Positions 1 to 5,515 of a stretch of 7,669 bases of DNA are shown here, piece by piece. Each line of letters starts with the position of its first letter. Position 1 is the first letter of the stretch. The stretch spans positions 1 through 7,669 of the forward strand of contig JAEWKG010000182.1 in the NCBI GenBank assembly GCA_023386135.1, read 5' to 3'. This DNA is from Pseudomonadota bacterium (GTDB lineage: Bacteria; Pseudomonadota; Alphaproteobacteria; Sphingomonadales; Sphingomonadaceae). The position numbers and the translations under genes are program-made. The notes below the pieces were generated by a model. That model made no database searches and had not been told where the DNA came from. It saw nothing but the letters and a program-made list of their open reading frames with translations.

Positions 1-366
1 GTCGGGATACTTGGCCGCGTAGTCGCGGATCTTCGCCTGCGCCTCGGCCAGCGACCGCGTGTCGGAGAGGTCCAGCGTCAGCGCCGCGAAGCCCACCTCC
101 ATGATGTGCAGGTGCGAATCGATCAGGCCCGGGATCACCACCGCGCCCTTGCCGTCGACCGCGAACCGGGTGCGCTGGGGCCGCTTGTCCTTGCGGTCGA
201 GCAGCTGCTTCACCCGGCCGTCGTCGTCGATCCAGATGCCGGTGAAGCGGGTGACATGGCCCTGCCGGTCGACCGATTCCCCCTGGATGTTGTCGACCAG
301 GGTATCGGCCATGGCGGGGACGGAGACTGCCGCGAGCAGCAGCGCGGCGATGGGGAGCGATTTCAT
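1..366 (-). CDS. Exported amidohydrolase, YtcJ-like (amidohydrolase family 3), N-terminal part
   Basis: This is a partial gene: the first 122 codons are present and the rest lies beyond the left edge. The product starts with a clear signal peptide (Lys2, then a hydrophobic Ala/Leu/Val stretch to about residue 20, likely cut after Ala-Met-Ala), so the enzyme should act in the periplasm. Residues 22-75 fit the small beta-sandwich that precedes the barrel in amidohydrolases. The motif VIPGLIDSHLH at 77-87 carries the first metal-binding pair, His85 and His87. Members of this family hydrolyse amide or related C-N bonds using one or two bound metals; the substrate cannot be told from this fragment. 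The ATG at 366 lies 8 nt after the stop of the J-domain gene and has no obvious Shine-Dalgarno, so it may be co-transcribed with that gene. Family call is fairly sure, substrate unknown. Confidence 0.85.
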   Translation of the reverse strand, partial: MKSLPIAALLLAAVSVPAMADTLVDNIQGESVDRQGHVTRFTGIWIDDDGRVKQLLDRKDKRPQRTRFAVDGKGAVVIPGLIDSHLHIMEVGFAALTLDLSDTRSLAEAQAKIRDYAAKYPD

Positions 367-374
367 GCGCCCGG

Positions 375-965
375 TTACGCGAGCGCGGCGCTCTTCTTCA
401 AGACCTGATAGGCTTCGACCACTCGCGTAAGCCGCCCTTCGTGGCTGCGGTCGCCGCCGTTCCGGTCAGGGTGATAGCGGCGCACGAGCTCGCTGTAGCG
501 CTTGCGCAGCGCGGTCCGGTCGAGGTCGGGCTCAAGACCCATCGTGTCGAGCGCCGCTCTTTCCTCGCCGCTGAAGCGCGAGGTGCGCGCGGTGTTCTGC
601 GCGCGGCGGCGGATATCGGACGCCCGTGCGCCGATCGCCTCCAGCGGATCGTCGAAATCCGCCCAGCGCGGCACGCCGTCGACTCCCGCGTCGGCTCGAA
701 ATGCGCGCGTCGTGCTCGAGTTCGCCCAGCCCGCCGCCGGGTGCTGCGCGGCGACGATCTCCTCCGCGCTCATGCCGGTGAACCAGTTGTAGCTGGAATT
801 GAACGCGCGCACGTGGTCGAGGCAGAACCAGCGCCATTCACCCGGCCCGTCGAAGCCCGCCAGCCGGTCGCTCGGCGCGCGGAATTCGCCCGGCTCCTCG
901 CACCCGACTGCTTCGCAGGCTTGCCCGCTGCCTTCATTCCGGCCATGAAATTTGTGCGGCTTCAC
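375..965 (-). CDS. J-domain protein with N-terminal Cys/His motif
   Basis: A 196-aa cytoplasmic protein. The C-terminal ~55 residues form a J domain: helix II is basic (RKRYSELVRRYH), the signature His165-Pro166-Asp167 is intact, and the helix ending EAYQVLKKS closes the domain. J domains stimulate the ATPase of Hsp70 (DnaK). There is no Gly/Phe region or DnaJ-type zinc domain, so this is a specialised co-chaperone rather than DnaJ. The N-terminal half holds Cys17-x4-Cys22 and Cys48-x2-His51 within a Trp/Phe-rich region, which could bind zinc. The middle (about 85-130) is polar and probably a linker. The GTG at 965 is the first possible start: an in-frame TGA lies three codons upstream, and no in-frame ATG occurs before the conserved-looking KFHGR. 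From memory, such J-domain proteins sit next to bolA in many alphaproteobacteria; here bolA is divergent, one gene away. Confidence 0.88.
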   Translation of the reverse strand: MKPHKFHGRNEGSGQACEAVGCEEPGEFRAPSDRLAGFDGPGEWRWFCLDHVRAFNSSYNWFTGMSAEEIVAAQHPAAGWANSSTTRAFRADAGVDGVPRWADFDDPLEAIGARASDIRRRAQNTARTSRFSGEERAALDTMGLEPDLDRTALRKRYSELVRRYHPDRNGGDRSHEGRLTRVVEAYQVLKKSAALA

Positions 966-978
966 AGGTTGTCATCTG

Positions 979-993
979 GCGGCAGGCTGCCGC
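979..993. promoter_or_regulatory. 15-bp inverted repeat in divergent promoter region
   Basis: GCGGCAG-G-CTGCCGC is a perfect odd palindrome (7-bp arms around one central base). It lies in the 77-bp gap (966-1042) between the divergent J-domain and 2OG-oxygenase genes. A weak -35-like TTGTCA (969-974) lies beside it on the plus strand and a TTGAAA (996-1001) on the minus strand, so a bound protein could affect transcription both ways. No matching -10 is convincing. The 1-nt centre is poor for a hairpin, which favours a protein-binding site over a terminator. GC-rich DNA yields such repeats by chance, so the operator role is only a suggestion. Confidence 0.35.
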
Positions 994-1030
994 GATTTCA
1001 ACGTGCCGGGCGGCGAACCGTGGGACCGGA

Positions 1031-1038
1031 GAGAAGGA
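1031..1038 (+). promoter_or_regulatory. Ribosome binding site of the six-gene operon
   Basis: GAGAAGGA ends 4 nt before the ATG at 1043 and is a strong purine-rich Shine-Dalgarno. It fixes the start of the 2OG-oxygenase, which is the first gene of the operon. Confidence 0.6.
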
Positions 1039-1042
1039 TCGA

Positions 1043-1612
1043 ATGGAGCCCCAGCGCACGATCCGTCCGGTGGGAGAGCGGTCGATCCAGGTGATCGACG
1101 GCGCGTTCGAACCGGCGTTCGTGGCCATGCTCGACCGGTGGCTCCAGAAGCTCGCCTTTGTGCGCGAAGATTACGACAACGACGGCGCCACGGCGTTCCT
1201 GCACTTCGTCCACGATATCGCGCTCGACAAGCTTGATGCCCAGCCGCTCTATCAACAGCTTCATGCCGTGATGCGGCGAGAAGTCGACATCGCTTACGGC
1301 GCGCTGGCACCGTCGCTCTACCGGGCGCAGATCAACCTGGGCCCCTATGGCGATCATTACACCGCGCACATCGACAACACCCGGGGCGTGACCGCGATCT
1401 ACTTCGCCAACGCCGAGTGGCGCGACGAGTGGCAGGGCGAGACCCTATTCTACGCCGATGGCGAACCGGTAACCGCGGTCGTGCCGCGCCCCGGCCGGCT
1501 GGCGCTGCTGCCCGGCGACATGGTGCACCGCGTTGGCGCCCCCTCGCGCCTGTTCGCCGGCGCGCGCTATACCTTCGCGTTCAAGTTCAGCACCTCGGAG
1601 AGACCATCGTGA
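1043..1612 (+). CDS. 2OG-Fe(II) oxygenase, prolyl-4-hydroxylase-like
   Basis: A 189-aa soluble enzyme of the Fe(II)/2-oxoglutarate dioxygenase superfamily (P4Hc/SM-20 type). Visible active-site residues are the iron ligands His109-x-Asp111 in HYTAHIDN, the distal His162 in GDMVHRV, and Arg175 in GARYTFAFKF, 13 residues further on, as the likely 2-oxoglutarate anchor. The segment WQGETLFY (130-137) matches the Gly-Gly-Glu-Thr-x-Phe strand typical of prolyl hydroxylases. The length is right for a single double-stranded beta-helix domain, so it is complete. The family hydroxylates protein side chains or small molecules with O2 and 2-oxoglutarate; the substrate here is unknown. It is the first gene of a six-gene operon, and its TGA overlaps the GTG of bolA (GTGA), implying translational coupling. 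Confidence 0.88.
   Translation: MEPQRTIRPVGERSIQVIDGAFEPAFVAMLDRWLQKLAFVREDYDNDGATAFLHFVHDIALDKLDAQPLYQQLHAVMRREVDIAYGALAPSLYRAQINLGPYGDHYTAHIDNTRGVTAIYFANAEWRDEWQGETLFYADGEPVTAVVPRPGRLALLPGDMVHRVGAPSRLFAGARYTFAFKFSTSERPS
1597..1603 (+). promoter_or_regulatory. Ribosome binding site fixing the GTG start of bolA
   Basis: GGAGAGA lies inside the last codons of the oxygenase gene, 5 nt before the GTG at 1609. It supports the GTG over the in-frame ATG at 1636, which would remove nine residues that fit the N-terminal part of BolA proteins. Confidence 0.6.
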
Positions 1613-1887
1613 CCACCGGACTGCTCGCCCAGGAAATGACCGAGCTGCTGACCGCCGCGTTCGCGCCGACGCACCTCGAGGTGATCAACGACAGCGCCAA
1701 GCACCGCGGCCATTCGGGCGACGACGGCAGCGGCGAATCGCATTTCACCGTCGCGATCGAGAGCGCGGCCTTCGTGGGAAAGTCGCGGCTGGAGCGGCAG
1801 CGGATGGTCAACGCCGCGCTGGGCGACATACCCGGCAACCGGGTCCACGCCCTCGCGATTCGCGCCTTCGCGCCGGGGCAGGCGTGA
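1609..1887 (+). CDS. bolA: BolA family protein
   Basis: A 92-aa single-domain BolA protein, complete for the family. Recognisable features are the early helix (EMTELLTAAF), the strand LEVINDSAKHRGH (23-35), ESHFTV (43-48), the helix with SRLERQRMVNAAL (59-71), and the final VHALAIRAF carrying the conserved His80. BolA proteins pair with monothiol glutaredoxins to hold or pass [2Fe-2S] clusters, and in several alphaproteobacteria they take part in iron control; some also bind DNA. No glutaredoxin gene is next to it here. The start is a GTG overlapping the oxygenase stop, chosen for the strong GGAGAGA upstream and the fit of the N-terminus. Its own stop overlaps the next start (TGATG). The symbol is used at family level; which BolA paralogue it is cannot be decided from the sequence alone. 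Confidence 0.93.
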   Translation: MTTGLLAQEMTELLTAAFAPTHLEVINDSAKHRGHSGDDGSGESHFTVAIESAAFVGKSRLERQRMVNAALGDIPGNRVHALAIRAFAPGQA

Positions 1888-2603
1888 TGCTGGACCTGTG
1901 GTACTGGCCGTCGATCCCCGGCCGCGGCGAGTTTGTGCGGCTGGCGCTGGAGGCGGCGGGGGTGCCCTACCGCGACCGTGCGCGCGACGAAGGGGTGGAG
2001 GCGCTGGTCGCCGACATGAAGGCGCGGCACGGGATCAAACCGTTCGCCCCGCCCTACATCACCTGCGAGGTCGAAGGGCGCGAAGTGACGATCGCGCAGG
2101 TCGGTCACATCCTCACCTGGCTCGCCGACGCGCATGGCTTCGGCGCGGGGGATCTGCCGAAGGACCTGGAGCTGATCATGCTCCAACTGACCATCAGCGA
2201 CGTGGTGGCCGAGGTCCACGCGGTGCACCACCCGGTGGGCGTAAGCGCCAATTACGAAGACCAGAAAGATGCGGCCCTAGTGGCGGCCAAGCACTTTCGC
2301 GAGGAGCGAATCCCGAAGTTCCTCGGCTATTTCGAAGACGCGCTCGGCGTCAACGACGGCCCGTTCGTGCTGGGCGCGAAGTGGAGCCACGTCGACACCT
2401 CGCTGTTCCAGCTCGTCGAGGGCCTGCGCTTCATGTTTCCCAAGCGAATGACTGCGGTCGCGGGCGACTACCCGAAGCTGATCGCCTGCCACGATGCCGT
2501 CGCCGAACTGCCCGGCATCAAGGCCTACCGCGCTTCCGACCGCTGCATCCCTTTCAACCAAGACGGCATCTTTCGTCACTATCCGGAGCTCGACGCCGCA
2601 TGA
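1887..2603 (+). CDS. Glutathione S-transferase family protein
   Basis: A 238-aa soluble protein with the two-domain GST layout. The N-terminal thioredoxin fold begins LDLWYWPSIPGRGEFVRLAL, where Tyr6 is the expected catalytic tyrosine and GRGEFVR resembles the start of helix 1 in the animal-type sigma/pi/mu classes. The cis-Pro segment is PPYITCEV, and the glutathione gamma-Glu contact is in TIAQVGHILTWLA. An all-helical C-terminal domain follows from about residue 90, including a VLGAKWSHVDTSLFQLV segment typical of GSTs. Such enzymes add glutathione to electrophiles or reduce peroxides; the substrate is unknown. It starts inside the bolA stop (TGATG) and ends inside the pirin start (ATGA), so all three are translated together. 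Catalysis by Tyr6 is inferred from position and class resemblance. Confidence 0.9.
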   Translation: MLDLWYWPSIPGRGEFVRLALEAAGVPYRDRARDEGVEALVADMKARHGIKPFAPPYITCEVEGREVTIAQVGHILTWLADAHGFGAGDLPKDLELIMLQLTISDVVAEVHAVHHPVGVSANYEDQKDAALVAAKHFREERIPKFLGYFEDALGVNDGPFVLGAKWSHVDTSLFQLVEGLRFMFPKRMTAVAGDYPKLIACHDAVAELPGIKAYRASDRCIPFNQDGIFRHYPELDAA

Positions 2604-3478
2604 GCGTAATCGATACCATCCAGCCGGTCACCCACGACCTCGGCCAGTTCCAGGTCCGGCGCGTGCTGCCGAGCCGGGGGCGGACGATGGTCGGACCGTT
2701 CATCTTCGTCGACGAGTTCGGCCCCGCCCAGCTCGATGTCGGCGCGGGGATGGACGTGCGGCCCCACCCACACATCAACCTCGCGACGGTGACCTGGCTG
2801 TTCGAAGGCGCGATCGACCACCGCGACAGCCTCGGCACCTTCGCCACCATCCGCCCGGGCCAGGTCAACCTGATGACCGCCGGGCGCGGGATCGTCCATT
2901 CGGAGCGTTCGCCCGCGGAGGAGCGCCAGGGCGGCAAGCTCTATGGCATGCAGACCTGGCTCGCGCTGCCCGACGGCGCGGAGGAGATCGACCCGGCGTT
3001 CGAAGCGCAGACAGGCCTGCCGATCGTCGAAGACACCTGCGCGAAGGCCACCGTGATCATGGGCGAGCTGTGGGGCGCCCGCGCACCGACCACCATCCAC
3101 GCCGCCACGATCTATGCCGAGATCGTGCTCGCCGCCTCCGGCGCGCTGCCGATCGACGCGGTGGCCGACGAACGCGCGGTGATGCTGGTCGGCGGCGAGG
3201 CGACGCTCGATGGCCAGCCGCTCGAACCATACGTGCTGACGGTGCTCGCGCCGGGCGCGGCGATGCGGCTGGCGTCGGACACCGGCGGGCGCGCGATGCT
3301 GCTCGGCGGCGAGGCGTTCCAGACCAAGCGCCACGTGTGGTGGAACTTCGTCAGCTCCAGCCGCGAGCGGATCAACCAGGCCAAGGACGACTGGCGCGCG
3401 GGGCGCTTTCCGACGGTGCCCGGCGAGCACGAATTCATCCCCATTCCCGAAATTCCCAACACGGTGAGCTACCCATGA
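2600..3478 (+). CDS. Pirin family protein (bicupin)
   Basis: A 292-aa pirin of normal length with two cupin domains. The N-terminal cupin has the complete metal site: His56 and His58 in RPHPHINLATVTW, and His100 and Glu102 in GRGIVHSE, matching the four iron ligands of human pirin and E. coli YhhW. FIFVDEFGP (about 35-42) and YGMQTWLALP (115-124) are further family hallmarks. The C-terminal cupin runs to about residue 260 and lacks a metal site, as usual. Pirins bind Fe and have been linked to quercetin 2,3-dioxygenase activity and redox sensing; the physiological role in bacteria is mostly unclear. The ATG overlaps the GST stop and the TGA overlaps the dehydrogenase start (ATGA at both ends). 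Confidence 0.93.
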   Translation: MSVIDTIQPVTHDLGQFQVRRVLPSRGRTMVGPFIFVDEFGPAQLDVGAGMDVRPHPHINLATVTWLFEGAIDHRDSLGTFATIRPGQVNLMTAGRGIVHSERSPAEERQGGKLYGMQTWLALPDGAEEIDPAFEAQTGLPIVEDTCAKATVIMGELWGARAPTTIHAATIYAEIVLAASGALPIDAVADERAVMLVGGEATLDGQPLEPYVLTVLAPGAAMRLASDTGGRAMLLGGEAFQTKRHVWWNFVSSSRERINQAKDDWRAGRFPTVPGEHEFIPIPEIPNTVSYP

Positions 3479-4287
3479 GCACAGAAGGACAAGTCGCCTG
3501 GATCACCGGCGCATCGAGCGGCATCGGCGCGGCGCTCGCGCGCGGCTGGGGGCAGCCCGGCGGGCATGTGATCCTGTCGGGCCGTGACGAGGCGCGGCTG
3601 GCCGAGGTTGCGGGCTCGCTCGGGGGCGAGACGCTGGTCCTGCCGTTCGACGTGCGTGACGATGCCGCGCTGGCCGATGCCACTGCCCAGGCGCTCGCGT
3701 GGAAGGGCGGCGTCGATCTCGCCGTGGCCAACGCCGGCATCTCGCAGCGCTCGATGGCGCTTGAGACCGACATGCGGGTCTATCGCGAAATTATCGAGAT
3801 CGACCTGATCGCCCAGATCGCGTTCGCCCAAGGGTTGATCGGCCCAATGACCAAGCGCGGCAGCGGGGCGCTGGCGTTCATCTCCTCGATCGCGGGCAAG
3901 GTCGGGGTGCCGATGCGGACCGCCTACTCTGCCGCCAAGTTCGGCCTCGCCGGATATGCCGACGCCCTGCGCGGCGAGCTGTCGCAGAGCGGCGTCACCG
4001 TCCACGCGATCTACCCCGGCTCGATCCGGACCGACGTCAGCCGCAACGCACTGACCGCCGACGGTTCGGCGCGCGGGCGCAGCGACAAGGTCATCGACGA
4101 AGGCATCGACCCCGATGTCGCTGCCGCCGAGATGCTCGACGCCATCGCCGCCGGCACGCGCGAGATCATTGTCGCGCAGGGCGGCGAGAAGGCGATGGGC
4201 GAGGCGCGCCGCACGCCCGACGCGCTGTTCGACCAGGTCGCGGGCATGGTCGCGGCGGGCTACATGGAACGGATGAAGGGAGAATAG
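3475..4287 (+). CDS. Short-chain dehydrogenase/reductase (classical SDR) with altered tetrad
   Basis: A 270-aa Rossmann-fold oxidoreductase. The dinucleotide motif TGASSGIG is at 11-18, with Ser-Gly-Arg after strand 2 (35-37) suggesting NADP(H) preference. Asp59 in LPFDV contacts adenine, and NAG is at 86-88. The catalytic residues are Ser138 (FISSIAG), Tyr151 and Lys155 (YSAAK). PGSIRTDVS follows as the usual cofactor loop. The fourth member of the tetrad, normally Asn (IIETN in FabG), aligns without gaps with Asp110 in IIEID. The C-terminal extension (about 210-270) with RRTPDALF resembles DHRS7B-like SDRs. It would interconvert an alcohol and a carbonyl; the substrate is not known. It starts within the pirin stop (ATGA) and ends 2 bp before the hydrolase gene. 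Confidence 0.92.
   Translation: MSTEGQVAWITGASSGIGAALARGWGQPGGHVILSGRDEARLAEVAGSLGGETLVLPFDVRDDAALADATAQALAWKGGVDLAVANAGISQRSMALETDMRVYREIIEIDLIAQIAFAQGLIGPMTKRGSGALAFISSIAGKVGVPMRTAYSAAKFGLAGYADALRGELSQSGVTVHAIYPGSIRTDVSRNALTADGSARGRSDKVIDEGIDPDVAAAEMLDAIAAGTREIIVAQGGEKAMGEARRTPDALFDQVAGMVAAGYMERMKGE
4276..4284 (+). promoter_or_regulatory. Ribosome binding site of the alpha/beta hydrolase
   Basis: AAGGGAGAA lies in the last codons of the dehydrogenase gene and ends 5 nt before the ATG at 4290. It is the strongest Shine-Dalgarno inside the operon and supports this start. Confidence 0.6.
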
Positions 4288-4289
4288 CC

Positions 4290-5180
4290 ATGAACCGGGT
4301 CACGCTCGAAAACGGCATCGCGCTAGATGTGGTCGATGAAGGCCCGGCCGATGCGCCGGCGCTGATTTTCCTCCACGGCTTTCCCGAAAGCCACCGCACC
4401 TGGCGCCACCAGGTCGCGCATTTCTCCGACCGCTTTCGCTGCATCGCGCCCGACCAGCGCGGCTATCGCGGGTCGTCGAAGCCGCCCGAGGTCAGCGACT
4501 ACACCCCCGACAAGCTGATCGGCGACGTGTTCCAGCTCGCCGACGCGCTCGACATCGACAAGTTCACGATCCTGGGACACGACTGGGGTGGCGCGATCGC
4601 CTGGGGCACCGCCATCGCCGGGCAGATGAACGGCCGCGTCACCCGCGCGGTGATCGCCAATGCGCCCCACCCGGCGGTGTTCCAGAAGCTGCTCTACACC
4701 AACCCGCACCAGCGCGAATCGAGCCAGTACATGCGCGGCTTCCGCGATCCCAAGAACGATGCACTGGTGCGCGAAATGGGCCTCGCCGGCATCCTGCTGC
4801 AGGAGATCCGCTGGGACAGCCCCGATGCGATGGAGCCCGAAGAGCGCGCCGAGCTATTGAAGGACTGGCAGGACCGCGACTCGGCCTTCGCCATGCTCAA
4901 CTGGTACCGTGCGAGCCCGATCGACATCCCGCCGCTCGACGCGCCGTACGAGCTGCCCGCCGGCTGGACGCCCCCGCCGCTGCCGAACCTGACGATCCCG
5001 ACGCTGGTGGTGTGGGGCATGAACGATCTCGCCCTGCCCCCGGAGAATCTCGAAGGCCTCGACGACTTGATCGACGATCTGACGGTGGTCGAGGTACCCG
5101 GCAGCGGCCACTTCGTGCCGTGGGAAGCGCCGCGCGAAGTTAACGCCGCGATCGAGGACTTCCTCGCCCGCACCGCCTGA
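4290..5180 (+). CDS. Alpha/beta hydrolase, epoxide hydrolase-like
   Basis: A 296-aa alpha/beta hydrolase with the sequence marks of soluble epoxide hydrolases. HGFPE (29-33) forms the oxyanion hole. DQRGYRGSSKP (55-65) is the loop typical of this group. GHDWGG places the nucleophile at Asp98, the acid is probably Asp246 (WGMNDLALP) and the base is His274 (GSGHFVPWEAP). In the cap region (about 125-225), Tyr147 (QYMRGF) and Tyr206 (NWYRA) fit the two tyrosines that open the epoxide ring. Haloacetate dehalogenases share the Asp nucleophile but usually have Arg after it; here it is Trp99, which favours epoxide hydrolase. It would turn epoxides into diols in the cytoplasm. It is the last gene of the operon, and its nearest partners (GST, SDR) also act on electrophiles. 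Confidence 0.9.
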   Translation: MNRVTLENGIALDVVDEGPADAPALIFLHGFPESHRTWRHQVAHFSDRFRCIAPDQRGYRGSSKPPEVSDYTPDKLIGDVFQLADALDIDKFTILGHDWGGAIAWGTAIAGQMNGRVTRAVIANAPHPAVFQKLLYTNPHQRESSQYMRGFRDPKNDALVREMGLAGILLQEIRWDSPDAMEPEERAELLKDWQDRDSAFAMLNWYRASPIDIPPLDAPYELPAGWTPPPLPNLTIPTLVVWGMNDLALPPENLEGLDDLIDDLTVVEVPGSGHFVPWEAPREVNAAIEDFLARTA

Positions 5181-5287
5181 TCCATCCAAACTGGCGTTGA
5201 TTTCCCACCGGAAATGGCCTGCGCGCCATTGTGCACTGCGTTAACCTAGAGTAGGTTTCATTTCAGGTTCGATCGCAAGGCCTCCAA
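5181..5287 (+). other. Intergenic region with two overlapping stem-loops
   Basis: This 107-bp gap follows the operon. ATTTCC-CACC-GGAAAT (5200-5215) and AATGGC-CTGCGC-GCCATT (5213-5230) are perfect 6-bp stems sharing three bases, so they cannot form fully at the same time. Neither is followed by a T-run, so a classical intrinsic terminator is not supported; a Rho-dependent end or mRNA-stabilising hairpin is possible. Further on, TTGTGC (5229-5234) and TAGGTT (5252-5257), 17 bp apart, could be a weak promoter for the small gene at 5288. Confidence 0.35.
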
Positions 5288-5494
5288 ATGAAGCAGCTCA
5301 CCGATTTCGGAAGGGCGTACCTGCACTTGTGCACCGCGCTGCGGCTGGCCGACGAGCTCGGCCTGTCGATGGCCGGCGCGCGGATGAGCGCAGCCCTCGA
5401 CGCCATGGAAAGTTCGGGCAATGCCCTCGACATCGACCTCGCCAGTTTGCGCGGGGTCGAGTGGCCGGAACTGCCGGGGGCCGTGCCGCACTGA
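5288..5494 (+). CDS. Small hypothetical protein, 68 aa
   Basis: I do not recognise this protein. The frame has natural-looking composition and starts with ATG, preceded by a modest AAGG about 7 nt upstream. Residues 2-42 are rich in Ala/Leu with regularly spaced charges and are likely helical, with a possible break around Gly25-Leu26. The tail (about 43-68) is acidic then Pro-rich (EWPELPGAVPH). There is no signal peptide, membrane helix or Cys motif, so it is probably a small cytoplasmic protein. It lies alone, downstream of the operon and convergent with arr (21 bp between stops). A longer open frame on the opposite strand (5258-5497) has less natural composition and no Shine-Dalgarno support, so I prefer the plus strand. 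Existence is moderately supported; no function is suggested. Confidence 0.55.
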   Translation: MKQLTDFGRAYLHLCTALRLADELGLSMAGARMSAALDAMESSGNALDIDLASLRGVEWPELPGAVPH

Positions 5495-5515
5495 CAAGGA
5501 TCGTATTCGGCGCGG

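Noticed and set aside
59..430. Plus-strand frames opposite the amidohydrolase
   Set aside because: They are Ser/Arg-rich shadows. The minus strand carries a signal peptide and the amidohydrolase HxH motif.
1898..2599. Upstream extension of the pirin frame through the GST region
   Set aside because: The added residues are Arg/Gly-rich noise that duplicates the GST span in another frame. The ATG at 2600 gives a normal pirin length.
2579..3430. Long minus-strand open frame of 283 codons opposite the pirin gene
   Set aside because: It is rich in Arg, Ala, His and Gly with no recognisable motif, and lies exactly over a well-supported pirin. It is a by-product of high-GC codon use.
2494..3474. 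Upstream extension of the SDR frame through the pirin region
   Set aside because: The composition is unnatural, and the Rossmann motif begins normally 10 residues after the ATG at 3475.
5258..5497. Minus-strand 79-codon frame opposite the 68-aa gene
   Set aside because: It has His/Arg/Gln-rich composition, no Shine-Dalgarno and no motif. The plus strand reads as a more natural protein.
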